NCBI GenBank assembly: GCA_009777235.1
Contig: WRMH01000014.1
Location: 1-64,000, forward strand
Source: Oscillospiraceae bacterium
Lineage (GTDB): Bacteria > Bacillota > Clostridia > Oscillospirales > Oscillospiraceae
Reading direction: 5' to 3'
DNA: 64,000 nt
Positions 18,349-26,017 of this stretch are shown piece after piece. Under the pieces are notes generated by a model. That model did no database searches and had not been told where the DNA came from. It saw only the letters and a program-made list of their open reading frames with translations. Position numbers and translations under genes: made by a program. The stretch's first letter is position 1. The number at the start of each line of letters is the position of its first letter.

Positions 18349-18870
18349 TTATTTAAACGTTTCAAATACCTTATTTAAAATCATTTCTGCACATTCCTCT
18401 GGTGTATTTTTGTCAGAATAAACAATAAAATCCAGTGTAACCGTTTTATCGATTATTTTATCCTGTTCGTGAGATTGAAATTCACCTCTGTCACCACGTT
18501 TCAAATTACGTTGCCTACATATTTCCAAAGGACAAACGACATTTACAGTTAACAGAGGATTATTATCAATGATATTTATCATCTTCTGATAGTGATTAGG
18601 TAATTCGGAAGTTTCAAATAAAAGGCAGTCAATAATTACGTTTTTTCCCATATCAGATAATAATTTTGCAAAATGGTACATATCAATAAACATCTCGAAC
18701 TCATATTTACTATAATTATTTAGTCTATGTTTTTCACCAACCATATCCATTAAAATGTCACTTCCTATTAAATAGAAAAATTCATCCGCTGTATCTTGAA
18801 TTCTCCTTGCAATTGATGTTTTACCCGTACTTGTAACACCATTTAAATACACAATTTTACCCTTTTTCAT
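18349..18870 (-). CDS. P-loop kinase, chloramphenicol-phosphotransferase-like
   Basis: The 173-residue NTPase opens with KIVYLNGVTSTGKTSIARRI, a Walker A motif of the CPT/AAA_33 type. CPLEICRQRNLKRGDRGEFQS, an arginine-rich lid, follows. Family members phosphorylate small molecules such as chloramphenicol or nucleosides. A resistance role is possible but not proven. GGGGGAACATAA precedes ATG 18870. Confidence 0.75.
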   Translation of the reverse strand: MKKGKIVYLNGVTSTGKTSIARRIQDTADEFFYLIGSDILMDMVGEKHRLNNYSKYEFEMFIDMYHFAKLLSDMGKNVIIDCLLFETSELPNHYQKMINIIDNNPLLTVNVVCPLEICRQRNLKRGDRGEFQSHEQDKIIDKTVTLDFIVYSDKNTPEECAEMILNKVFETFK

Positions 18871-18960
18871 TTATGTTCCCCCTTAATGATTCTATCAAAA
18901 TTTATGCTATTGTATCAAGTATATTTTTTATTATTTTCAAACAATTTAGGGCACAATTTC

Positions 18961-18979
18961 GCTAAGCCGCTTGTTATCT
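18961..18979 (-). repeat. Compact attC-like element after the GNAT gene
   Basis: On the minus strand AGATAACAAGCGGCTTAGC is followed by GAAATTGTGCCC. It retains the R''/L''-like half of a full site but ends in GCTTAGC rather than a GTT box. Confidence 0.5.
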
Positions 18980-19007
18980 GCCGTTTGCCCGGATATAGAT
19001 GGTATTC

Positions 19008-19517
19008 TTATCGAGCATTAGTAACAATCTCAATATAAGTCCGTGTATCATTTACTCTTTCAATTATTCCTCCATTACTTAGAGCCACCTGCACAGAAGC
19101 TGTGTTAAAGTTTTGGATTGTAATTAAAAGACGGTCTATGTCCATTTTCTTAGCTTCATAAATTAGTGATTTTAAAAGAAGTTTGCCATAACCGCGGCTT
19201 CGATACGAAGGAGCAATTGCATAACCAATATGTCCACCTTCTTCTTTTAACTTTTCTGTCAGTCGGTGGCGGAGTTTCCCCATACCTACAGGTTTTCCAC
19301 CTATATATAACCAATATGTATTTTGCGGAACCATCCAATCTTCTAACCCTATTCCGTTTGCCATATTATCGCTGTGAATTAGCCACTCTTTATACTCGTC
19401 ATAAGAAAGACCGTTGCAACCATTTACAAGCCCATTCTCATCCTTTGGTATTTCTTGAAGCATATTATAAATATCTATTCCATCAGTAACCGACAGCTTC
19501 TTTAGTTCAATATCCAT
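19008..19517 (-). CDS. GNAT acetyltransferase
   Basis: The 169-residue protein has the acetyl-CoA site HIGYAIAPSYRSRGYGKLLLKSLI and the C-terminal QNFNTASVQVALSNGGIIERV. It is related to predicted acetyltransferases that start with MDIELKKLSVTDG. The substrate is unknown. AGGAGAGAG precedes ATG 19517. Acetyltransferases are common cargo of integron cassettes. Confidence 0.9.
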   Translation of the reverse strand: MDIELKKLSVTDGIDIYNMLQEIPKDENGLVNGCNGLSYDEYKEWLIHSDNMANGIGLEDWMVPQNTYWLYIGGKPVGMGKLRHRLTEKLKEEGGHIGYAIAPSYRSRGYGKLLLKSLIYEAKKMDIDRLLITIQNFNTASVQVALSNGGIIERVNDTRTYIEIVTNAR

Positions 19518-19607
19518 ACTCTCTCCTATCCAAAATACTAAATTCTTTCATCGCAAAAATACCAGAAGACGTTTTACTCAGTATACCACCGCGCTAGGGC
19601 ATATGGC

Positions 19608-19738
19608 AGATAACGGGGGGCGGGTTGGCGAAGTGGCGGATGGGGCGCGCCGCACCTTAGAATACCATAAGCGGTCAAGGGTGCAGAAGGCTTTAGGTTT
19701 CCACTCCGACCGCCATTTCGCTAAACCGCCTGTTATGT
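19608..19738 (-). repeat. Full-length attC-like site after the Imm5-like gene
   Basis: This is the best preserved site (131 bp). The minus strand opens with ACATAAC (19732-19738) and ends with GTTATCT (19608-19614). Two 21-base arms (19619-19639 and 19710-19730) are complementary at 18 of 21 positions, containing GGCGAAGTGGCGG and GCGAAATGGCGG. The loop is about 70 bases. This is the R''-L''-L'-R' geometry of integron attC sites, oriented as expected for a cassette whose gene reads leftward. Confidence 0.72.
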
Positions 19739-19766
19739 GCCGTATGCCCGGATGTAGGTAATACTC

Positions 19767-20366
19767 TTATACTGTGCTTGCACTCTGCTCTTTCTTATCT
19801 CTCAATAGCTTTTCTTTATTTGGGGCATCTTCTTTTAACAGAAATTGCGCCCAAGGCATTAGAACGGCATCGGCATTTTCTTCCCAATACCGTAATCGTT
19901 TATATAGTCTGTCACATTCTTCTGCAACGACCGTTTGTGCGTTATCTTTGCCGTGTTCGTATGATAATGCTGTCAACGCATAAATCGGTCCACCAATAGC
20001 ATGAGTTTCAACATGAACTGTTGCAATTACTTGACCGATAGCACGAGCAATAGAGCAAAAAACAATATCATCAGCTATTTCGGTTGCGGCATTGTGTACG
20101 GCATGAATGGCTTTTTTCGCAAAAGGCATTTTCACTTCACCACGTGCCCAGGCTCTACACGCTTTTACGGCTTCGCGTGGTCTGTGTTCAGTAGGATATT
20201 TAGATTCAAATTTATCTACCAACTCCTCAGCATATTCTAGAGCCCACAATACAAGCGTTCTTTTTCTCTGCTTTTCAATGAGAGATAGCAGTGGCTGTAA
20301 ACAATCGCTTTCTCGATTATATAATACTCTTTTTATTTTTATTCGTCTGCACCTCCACGAAAACAT
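19767..20366 (-). CDS. Imm5-like putative immunity protein
   Basis: The 199-residue helical protein has RTLVLWALEYAEELVDKFE, RPREAVKACRAWARGEVKM and AKKAIHAVHNAATEIADD. These are hallmarks of the 'putative immunity protein' Imm5-like family, proposed to protect against polymorphic toxins. ATG 20366 is used, but a strong GGAGGTG site inside the 5' end (about 20346) lacks a good start codon after it, so the true N terminus is uncertain. Confidence 0.7.
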   Translation of the reverse strand: MFSWRCRRIKIKRVLYNRESDCLQPLLSLIEKQRKRTLVLWALEYAEELVDKFESKYPTEHRPREAVKACRAWARGEVKMPFAKKAIHAVHNAATEIADDIVFCSIARAIGQVIATVHVETHAIGGPIYALTALSYEHGKDNAQTVVAEECDRLYKRLRYWEENADAVLMPWAQFLLKEDAPNKEKLLRDKKEQSASTV

Positions 20367-20410
20367 CTGCGGCGTTAATGATATAATTTATAACCACTCT
20401 CAATACTCCA

Positions 20411-20448
20411 CCGCAGTAGGGCATATGTCGCATAACTACTTATTACAC
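20411..20448 (-). repeat. Compact attC-like element, right end of the array
   Basis: On the minus strand GTGTAATAAGTAGTTATGC is followed by GACATATGCCCTACTGCGG. It directly follows the stop of a truncated coding remnant (20450-20527). It is the rightmost element I can find. Confidence 0.5.
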
Positions 20449-20449
20449 G

Positions 20450-20527
20450 CTATTCTTCAGCCAATATACGCCATCCAAAATTATCGCCGTCTTTTCCCCG
20501 TAAAGCCTTGAAATACACCGCTCCGCA
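20450..20527 (-). pseudogene. 3' remnant of a lost cassette gene
   Basis: Reading leftward, an open stretch ends AVYFKALRGKDGD, NFGWRILAEE, stop. It has no start and is cut off by a stop codon at its upstream side. It sits just before an attC-like element exactly where other array genes end, so it is probably the tail of a deleted cassette gene. The gap to 20665 also holds two copies of TATTGAAAATRCGCCAT, 20529-20585. Confidence 0.4.
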
Positions 20528-20665
20528 TTATTTTTCTATTGAAAATACGCCATAACTTTTAGCGTAATTTTATTGAAAATGCGCCATGCTTTCTATTTGT
20601 TTTGCGTAGCATTTGGTTGCGGGTGTTCTTCGGCAGTGTTCACGTTCTTTTACATGCAACTGAGC

Positions 20666-21406
20666 TTAGTTCCCGTATTGTCCTTTCACATAAGGCAATA
20701 TCGCCCATGTTACTTGGTCGGCGGTGATTGTACGTGTGTGAATTTCAGGCGGCCAACCTGCTGTTTTCAAACAAGTAGAATAATTATCGCAAGCCCAACA
20801 TTTTTCAATACCTTTCGCCTTTCTGCAATCCGCGCTTTCAACAGTACAGTCGGGGAAATGGCAACCGTCGCAATTTTCCTCCCAAGAAATATCGCCGTAA
20901 ACCGCCTTATGGCAAGCCAATCTCCACTCTTTTTCCTCGGCTGTGAAAGAGGTTTTACCTTTATAATGGATACATAAATCACAACGATGTCCGCAATTAG
21001 CAATATGGATATGAGTTTTAGAGAAAGGCTTACGGTTCGGGTTTTTCTTAATCAAAATCATATGCTTTACAGCTTCCAACATTTCCAGATTATCTACCCG
21101 AATCAACATCCACAATCCGTCATGTAACGCACGGGAATTGTTATAGAGGTCTTGTATTGATTTTGGAAACTCGTCAAGACGAGCCTCGAATTTTTCTCTT
21201 TCAGCTTTACCGTAGATAATTTGAAAATCGTAGTGTTCGTCGTGTATGTTGATTGATAAGATTGTTTTCCTGCCTTGACGGAATTTCAAGCAATCAATAT
21301 CATAGTATTTGCCCGGTATTTCATCAAGTTTATACTTACCCCTCATAAAACGCATGATTTCTTCGCTGACCTTTTGCAACTCCGCTTTATCGCTTTTATT
21401 GCTCAT
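20666..21406 (-). CDS. DUF3788-DUF3795 fusion protein
   Basis: From ATG 21406 (GGAGG 11 bases before it) the protein has about 246 residues. The first 150 match DUF3788 (IMRFMRGKYKLDEIPGKYYD). The rest is a Cys-rich DUF3795-like module (NCGHRCDLCIHYKG, CDGCHFPDCTV, CWACDNYSTCL) that probably binds metal. Function is unknown. I find no attC-like element at its 3' end, so it may lie outside the array. Confidence 0.75.
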   Translation of the reverse strand: MSNKSDKAELQKVSEEIMRFMRGKYKLDEIPGKYYDIDCLKFRQGRKTILSINIHDEHYDFQIIYGKAEREKFEARLDEFPKSIQDLYNNSRALHDGLWMLIRVDNLEMLEAVKHMILIKKNPNRKPFSKTHIHIANCGHRCDLCIHYKGKTSFTAEEKEWRLACHKAVYGDISWEENCDGCHFPDCTVESADCRKAKGIEKCWACDNYSTCLKTAGWPPEIHTRTITADQVTWAILPYVKGQYGN

Positions 21407-21437
21407 AGCATTTATTTCCTCCATACTATATATTGAG

Positions 21438-21935
21438 CTATTCCTGTGCAAGCACCCGCCCGCACGAAAGGTCAATACCTTTTGCTGAGTTGCGGTATGG
21501 CTTAGGGTTTGGGTTCTTTGCGAAGTATACGCGGTCGGTATCATGGTCTACGGTATAGTTGAAGTATTCAAGCACATTCTCACCCAACACCTCTGCGATT
21601 TCGATGTCCTCAAGCGGCACAAGTATTTGCACATTTTCCACAGTATGCTTTCCGATTGCAATCTTTGGCACAACCACAATCTCAGCCTTATCAGACCCGC
21701 GTTCCTTGTTAAAGCCGGTCAAATTCACGGTATACTCGCCGGTTAACGGCAATCCAATTAGTTGGGCGTTTAACCGAGTCAGAACAGTAATATAAGCACC
21801 GGAATCTACAATAAACGGCATCTTCGTAACAGTGCCTTCATGCGAAAACACGTGTATGTCTACCAACATATGTCCTTTTTCTCGTGTAAATTCAGCATAA
21901 TTCCAAGGGCTATACGCGTACGCTATCGGCTTCAT
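21438..21935 (-). CDS. Retropepsin-like aspartic protease
   Basis: This protein of about 165 residues has the single aspartic-protease motif FIVDSGAYITVL, followed by a beta-rich fold with VVVPKIAIGKHTVENVQILV and a hydrophobic LGENVLEYFNY flap-end motif. Such bacterial single-lobe proteases act as dimers. ATG 21935 follows AAAGG. It overlaps the upstream 102-residue gene by 26 bases, so the two are coupled. Confidence 0.8.
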   Translation of the reverse strand: MKPIAYAYSPWNYAEFTREKGHMLVDIHVFSHEGTVTKMPFIVDSGAYITVLTRLNAQLIGLPLTGEYTVNLTGFNKERGSDKAEIVVVPKIAIGKHTVENVQILVPLEDIEIAEVLGENVLEYFNYTVDHDTDRVYFAKNPNPKPYRNSAKGIDLSCGRVLAQE

Positions 21936-22218
21936 TGCTTCCACCTTTCGGCAAAAAAGTTATACTTTTTAGCAGATAATCGAAGTCTAAAAGATTATGA
22001 CCATAAGTTTCACCAAAACGCTCGCTATCTCTGTAAACATCATATATTCCATCGTTAACGCCCTCTGCTTGTTTATCTGCCACCACTCTCGGAATGCCAC
22101 GAATTAACTTGCTTCCCGGCGTAAACTCGCAATTAGTCAAGTAAATCCATTTGCCGTCATATAGTTCTTTGATTTCTTCTCTTGTCAGCATTTCTGCGTT
22201 ATTTAATACGGTATACAT
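21910..22218 (-). CDS. Small protein coupled to the retropepsin-like protease
   Basis: The 102 residues, with LTREEIKELYDGKWIYLTNCEF and IYDVYRDSERFGETYGHN, are not a family I can name. Its stop lies inside the protease gene. Similar short genes commonly precede single retropepsin-like genes in Firmicutes, which hints at a partner or substrate. A 28-bp palindrome lies 37 bases before its start. Confidence 0.65.
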   Translation of the reverse strand: MYTVLNNAEMLTREEIKELYDGKWIYLTNCEFTPGSKLIRGIPRVVADKQAEGVNDGIYDVYRDSERFGETYGHNLLDFDYLLKSITFLPKGGSNEADSVRV

Positions 22219-22254
22219 GGATAATCACCTCACATTTCATTGTATAAGTTTTGG

Positions 22255-22282
22255 TTTGGTACATGACATATCATGTACCAAA
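22255..22282 (-). promoter_or_regulatory. 28-bp palindromic operator upstream of the protease pair
   Basis: TTTGGTACATGA (22255-22266) and TCATGTACCAAA (22271-22282) are perfect 12-bp inverted repeats around CATA. It sits in the promoter region of the 22218 gene and looks like a dimeric regulator site. Confidence 0.6.
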
Positions 22283-22385
22283 TATACCATATCTGCATAG
22301 GGTATACAACAGCGTGTTTATGATTAATCAATTATTAAAGCAGAAAGGTCTATGTATGCCGGGAATTCTGTCTTTGTATCGCGAA

Positions 22386-22784
22386 TTAGACCAGCGTGTC
22401 TACGCTCTTAAGATATTCAGGAGCATCTACAGCCTTTCCCAAAATCTGAATAGTAAAATTCAAAGACCCGGTCTCAGTGCCGCCTCTCGTCTCAGACTGT
22501 CTCACGAGATACCCGGTTTCTGTAACTCGTACTGTAGGGTCATCAAGGTATTTGACGTTTTCCGGGTCATACAATTGAAAATCTCTGCCGGCGTAATTGG
22601 CGATAATGTACGATTCCTGCTGCAATGTCATCCCGCCAGACCCGGGTGGATTTTTTGATGCTAAGGCTTTTGAAAAATCGATATTATCAAATCTCCCGGC
22701 ATCTGCCGCACTCTTAACGCTGCCTATTGCAAGCTGCCAATACCTCGCATTTTGATTTGCCGTGTTATTGATACTAAGCGACAT
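22386..22784 (-). CDS. Hypothetical protein controlled by LytTR-type repeats
   Basis: The 132-residue soluble protein (TANQNARYWQLAIGSVKSA, then LQQESYIIANYAGRDFQLYD) has no signal peptide and no family I recognise. AAGGAGG precedes ATG 22784. Three 21-bp direct repeats lie about 97 bases upstream, next to the LytTR gene, so it is the probable target of that regulator. TAGAAT near 22805-22812 may be its -10 element. Confidence 0.6.
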   Translation of the reverse strand: MSLSINNTANQNARYWQLAIGSVKSAADAGRFDNIDFSKALASKNPPGSGGMTLQQESYIIANYAGRDFQLYDPENVKYLDDPTVRVTETGYLVRQSETRGGTETGSLNFTIQILGKAVDAPEYLKSVDTLV

Positions 22785-22880
22785 GATTCATTCCTCCTTG
22801 TAATTATTCTACGCCAAATCCTTTAGACGTAAGGCTAAAAAAGTCCTCATATTAAGTTTTCGCTAAAATAACTTAAATCT

Positions 22881-22943
22881 TTATGTTTTTGGTGCGAACG
22901 GTTGTGTTTTTGGTGCGAATGGATAATTTTTTAGTGTCAACGG
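22881..22943 (-). promoter_or_regulatory. Three tandem 21-bp repeats, candidate LytTR binding sites
   Basis: Three contiguous 21-base units (22881-22901, 22902-22922, 22923-22943) share GGTGCGAAYGG or AGTGTCAACGG; on the minus strand each begins CCGTTCGCACC, CCATTCGCACC or CCGTTGACACT. LytTR regulators bind direct repeats of about 9 bp repeated every 21 bp, so the period fits. They lie between the LytTR stop and the 132-residue gene. Confidence 0.65.
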
Positions 22944-22951
22944 CTATCGAG

Positions 22952-23302
22952 CTACCGGTTTCCTCTTGCGGTTGTGAGCATACAAGCAAAATGAGAATAT
23001 CGCCTGCGTGAAAGGGGAATTCTAATCTTATTTTCCAACTCGACAACGGAAGATGTATAACTCGTGACATATTTCATATTGATTATATAGCAGCGATGAA
23101 CACGGTAGAATGTAGAACCTAGCATTTCTTCCAGATAGCTTATCTTTTGACGACATTCTATTTTGCCACTCAGAGTATAGAGAATGACTGAATTGTTACT
23201 GCTTTCGATATACAAAATGTCCGATAACCGAATCATTTTGTTTTCGCCATCACTTTTCACCAATACCTGTTGTTTATTCACCGAAGCACTAACAATACGC
23301 AT
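22952..23302 (-). CDS. Stand-alone LytTR DNA-binding regulator
   Basis: The 116-residue protein consists only of a LytTR domain: IRLSDILYIESSNNSVILYT, RQKISYLEEMLGSTFYRVHRCYIIN, and ELENKIRIPLSRRRYSHF. There is no receiver domain and no kinase gene nearby. Such proteins bind tandem repeats with 21-bp spacing; an exact array follows its stop codon. Control could come from its own level or from an untethered partner. Confidence 0.85.
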   Translation of the reverse strand: MRIVSASVNKQQVLVKSDGENKMIRLSDILYIESSNNSVILYTLSGKIECRQKISYLEEMLGSTFYRVHRCYIINMKYVTSYTSSVVELENKIRIPLSRRRYSHFACMLTTARGNR

Positions 23303-23456
23303 ATAACACCTACCTCTTCGACCCTTTTCTTATACCCCTCTCCGGTGCGCGGCGAGTATTTTCATACCTTGCGGTACATCTATTATTATTATACTCATGT
23401 TTCCCAAAAAGTCCCGCTATTTTTTTGCACAGCTTAGAAAATCCCGCCGTTTTACA

Positions 23457-23948
23457 TTAGAAGACCCCGCCGTTTTCCATTATGGTCTTATTTACAAAAT
23501 CCATATGGTATAACTTTTCCCAATGGTTAATATTTAATGTTCCTTTTGTGAGGCGAATTGCTAAAATACAGCAATTTTCGTCTTTTTCATTATTTGCCAT
23601 GTCATACCACTGCGCAAAAGTTTTTCGGAGCTTAGTCCTCAGCTCGGCGTTTTTTGGGTCTAATACCCAACCGAGATTTTCACCGATTCCGCTTGCGGTG
23701 AACATTTCAGGGCAAGTCGCAATCGAAACCTCTGCGTTTTGAGCGATTTGCCGCATTTTGTTTGATTGTCCGTGAGTTGTAACATAGAACGCGCCGTTTT
23801 CATAGTAGGCATCCACAGTGCGGACGACAGGGCGGGGGCTTCCCTCAGCATTTGGCTCACGAGCGACAGTCGCAAGCGAGATAGCATTGTCTTTCCAATT
23901 GCCGAACTTTTCATCAAGTAGCTTTAATCCTTCTTCATATTCACTCAT
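23457..23948 (-). CDS. Pyridoxamine 5'-phosphate oxidase-like flavin protein
   Basis: The protein has about 163 residues from ATG 23948 (TTGGAGGAACAG before it). Recognisable parts are NAISLATVAREPNAEGSPRPVVRTVDAYYENGAFYVTTHG and NKMRQIAQNAEVSIATC, the split-barrel FMN-binding fold of general-stress 26-like proteins. It probably binds flavin; the reaction is unknown. The last codons and the sequence just after them contain a short direct repeat around CCCGCCGTTTT. Confidence 0.8.
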   Translation of the reverse strand: MSEYEEGLKLLDEKFGNWKDNAISLATVAREPNAEGSPRPVVRTVDAYYENGAFYVTTHGQSNKMRQIAQNAEVSIATCPEMFTASGIGENLGWVLDPKNAELRTKLRKTFAQWYDMANNEKDENCCILAIRLTKGTLNINHWEKLYHMDFVNKTIMENGGVF

Positions 23949-24005
23949 TTGCTGTTCCTCCAAAATAAAAATTATTGCCAATATCGGCGTTATTCAGTTT
24001 TCTCC

Positions 24006-24473
24006 CTATTTGTTAACGACTTCCCATGTTGATTCGTCGCCGCTCCAATATATAAGCACCTCGCTATATTTGCCGTACTCGTGGTACAACGGCGAAAGCG
24101 CGTAATGCTCGCAAGAAAGCCTCTCTTTGGGTGTAGCTAACAATTTGTCAATGCCAAGCCAAAAATATTCGCCCTCATCGTTATTGGCGATTAACTCACC
24201 GCTGTATTCTGTCGTTTTGTACATAAAGCAAACATATCGCCCGTCGTCTTCGCGGTTAATCCAATGAAGAACTCCGCAGAGTTTAAGGTTTGATATATCA
24301 AGCCCTGTTTCTTCTTTAATCTCCCGCACCGCGCAGTCATATATGCTTTCACCGCACTCAACGTGACCGCCGGGGAAGCACCATCCCGGATATTTTCGCT
24401 TGCGGTTTTGAACAACAACCTCTTTTGTGTCGGGGTTTTGTATCATTACGTTGGTTACCATTTCAATATTCAC
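24006..24473 (-). CDS. NUDIX hydrolase, MutT/8-oxo-dGTPase-like
   Basis: The 155 residues contain the full NUDIX box GGHVECGESIYDCAVREIKEETGLDI, preceded by RKRKYPGWCFP. It should hydrolyse nucleoside diphosphate-X compounds, possibly 8-oxo-dGTP. GTG 24473 is used because GAGGAG lies 9 bases before it. Confidence 0.9.
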   Translation of the reverse strand: MNIEMVTNVMIQNPDTKEVVVQNRKRKYPGWCFPGGHVECGESIYDCAVREIKEETGLDISNLKLCGVLHWINREDDGRYVCFMYKTTEYSGELIANNDEGEYFWLGIDKLLATPKERLSCEHYALSPLYHEYGKYSEVLIYWSGDESTWEVVNK

Positions 24474-24639
24474 GTTGCTGTTCTCCTCGCTTCAATCAAC
24501 GGTTCTTATATCGCAAATATCACAAACAATCGAGTTTGCTCAATATAGGCTGAAAAATTTATCTCAGTTTTAAGAAGTATATCACAAAATTATGTAAGAG
24601 AGTATCTTCTTACAAGACGATTTATCTGTTTGCTCATTT

Positions 24640-25354
24640 TTATTGGCACTTTTCTTCGGAGTCTTCGGAAGCCCAAGCATTTTTGCCCTTATTCCAAACA
24701 AGAGGGCTTATTTGTGAATCTATAAACGGGGTTAAGAAACTCGTCAAGTAATTGTAAAGTGCGTAAAATTCAGGCTTCGCGCTTACTCTACGTAGCTTTT
24801 CGTATGAGTGGCAAAGCTCGTCTTTGCGGTTTACGAAAGCGTTAAAATCTCCGATTATGCGGTTTTCACGTTTCCAAATGCGGCGGATGTTTTCGGTTTC
24901 CACAGTTATACAATGCGTTAGTGCGTATATGTCAATCAAATCTTTAGCGCGGCGTAACCCCCTGAAACGTCACATTGCCGAACTGATACGTTCGACTGTC
25001 AACAGCGGCTCGCATATCAATGTCAATAGACATAGATAACTCGTTGTTTGATAAATCAATAATGTCATAAGAAGCTGACATCTTATCGCCGTGTTCACGC
25101 ACAGCAACAGCTTTTAGTTTTAAGTACGTCAAAGCTCGATTAAGCATTTCACTCAACAGTTCCATCGGTGGAGGGGTCTCGCCAACCCAGCTTGCATCTA
25201 TGTCACGTGTCTCGCGCATAAAGTCATCAAATTGGTTTTCTTGTAAAATTAACTTGGTAACTAAAGCACCTTTATAGATGACGGGAACATCGCTGTTTGC
25301 AATCGCGCCCATCACTTTATACATTCTCTTTTCTTGTTCTGTTAATTTAATCAT
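24640..25354 (-). pseudogene. Decayed AbiEii-like nucleotidyltransferase toxin
   Basis: The N-terminal part (25354 to about 24945) has IYKGALVTKLILQENQFDDF and RETRDIDASWVGETPPPMELL, typical of AbiEii/AbiGii toxins. It ends at NVTFQGVTPR stop. The C-terminal part continues in another frame as RRAKDLIDIYALTHCI and VNRKDELCHSYEKLRR. Family members have about 18 residues between these blocks, including an invariant DK pair. They are missing here, so a short out-of-frame deletion near 24950 inactivated the gene. Confidence 0.8.
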
Positions 25355-25787
25355 GGTAGTAAAATTCTATTGCCCAATCCCTAATAGAGTTGAAACGCTC
25401 CGTGTACTGTGGCGCAATTTGCAACCTGTCGAAGCTCCTGCCGTTACGATAGTAAAATCTGGCAAGTGCTTGAACCAGCGATTGCTCGTCAATCATATCG
25501 TAATCGCGGAGCATGTCATTTACAGTCTGGTTGAGCGAGGTGCAACGCAAATCGCCGACTCTGACAATATCCAATTCGTCGTAGCTGTCAACGATATATT
25601 GATTAACATTTTCGTAAGGCTGACGGATAGTCGTATAAATGTCTATTTGGTTTTCGTTGACGTAACCGGGGAACTGCCCCAAGCACTCAAGCGCAGAGGT
25701 ATGACAAAGCACAACGTCCTTGCCGCCGAGCGCACTGCGAAACCATTCACGGTTTGATGTGTAGTTACTGCGGGTATCAACACGCAT
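25347..25787 (-). CDS. Putative partner (antitoxin) of the AbiE-like module
   Basis: The protein has about 146 residues from ATG 25787 (GAGGT 9-10 bases before it). It carries KDVVLCHTSALECLGQFPGYV, and ends close to FNSIRDWAIEFYYHD. Its position, overlapping the toxin start by 8 bases, and its length match the antitoxin slot of AbiE-like modules. It appears intact although the toxin is broken. Confidence 0.6.
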   Translation of the reverse strand: MRVDTRSNYTSNREWFRSALGGKDVVLCHTSALECLGQFPGYVNENQIDIYTTIRQPYENVNQYIVDSYDELDIVRVGDLRCTSLNQTVNDMLRDYDMIDEQSLVQALARFYYRNGRSFDRLQIAPQYTERFNSIRDWAIEFYYHD

Positions 25788-26017
25788 TTTGGAGTACCTC
25801 ATTTTTGACCACTTCGTATAATACATTATGCCGTAGAATCGTTGATTTGTAAAGCGAGAGTTTAATGATAAAAGAAAATCTCGCAGAAAACTTGTTACCA
25901 AAAAATCCCGCTTGACAAAAGGTGGCACAATGAATACAGTACATATAGCATTTCATTGTGAAGTATTAGCGGGGGGAAAACACATGACAGACATTCTCGG
26001 CGGCGGGCGTTTTGTAA

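Noticed and set aside
10961-20450. XerC/XerD (dif-like) module boundaries or a transposon family (MITE) as explanation of the array elements
   Set aside because: The elements lack 11-bp XerC and XerD arms around a 6-bp core and lack short target duplications. They always lie at gene 3' ends with one orientation, which fits attC better.
22881-22943. Short CRISPR-like array
   Set aside because: The three units are contiguous with no spacers, and no cas genes are present. No CRISPR array was found anywhere in the window.
22873-23070. 65-codon open frame with RTKN repeats
   Set aside because: The repeats are the 21-bp regulatory units read in frame, overlapping the LytTR gene end. No ribosome-binding site supports it.
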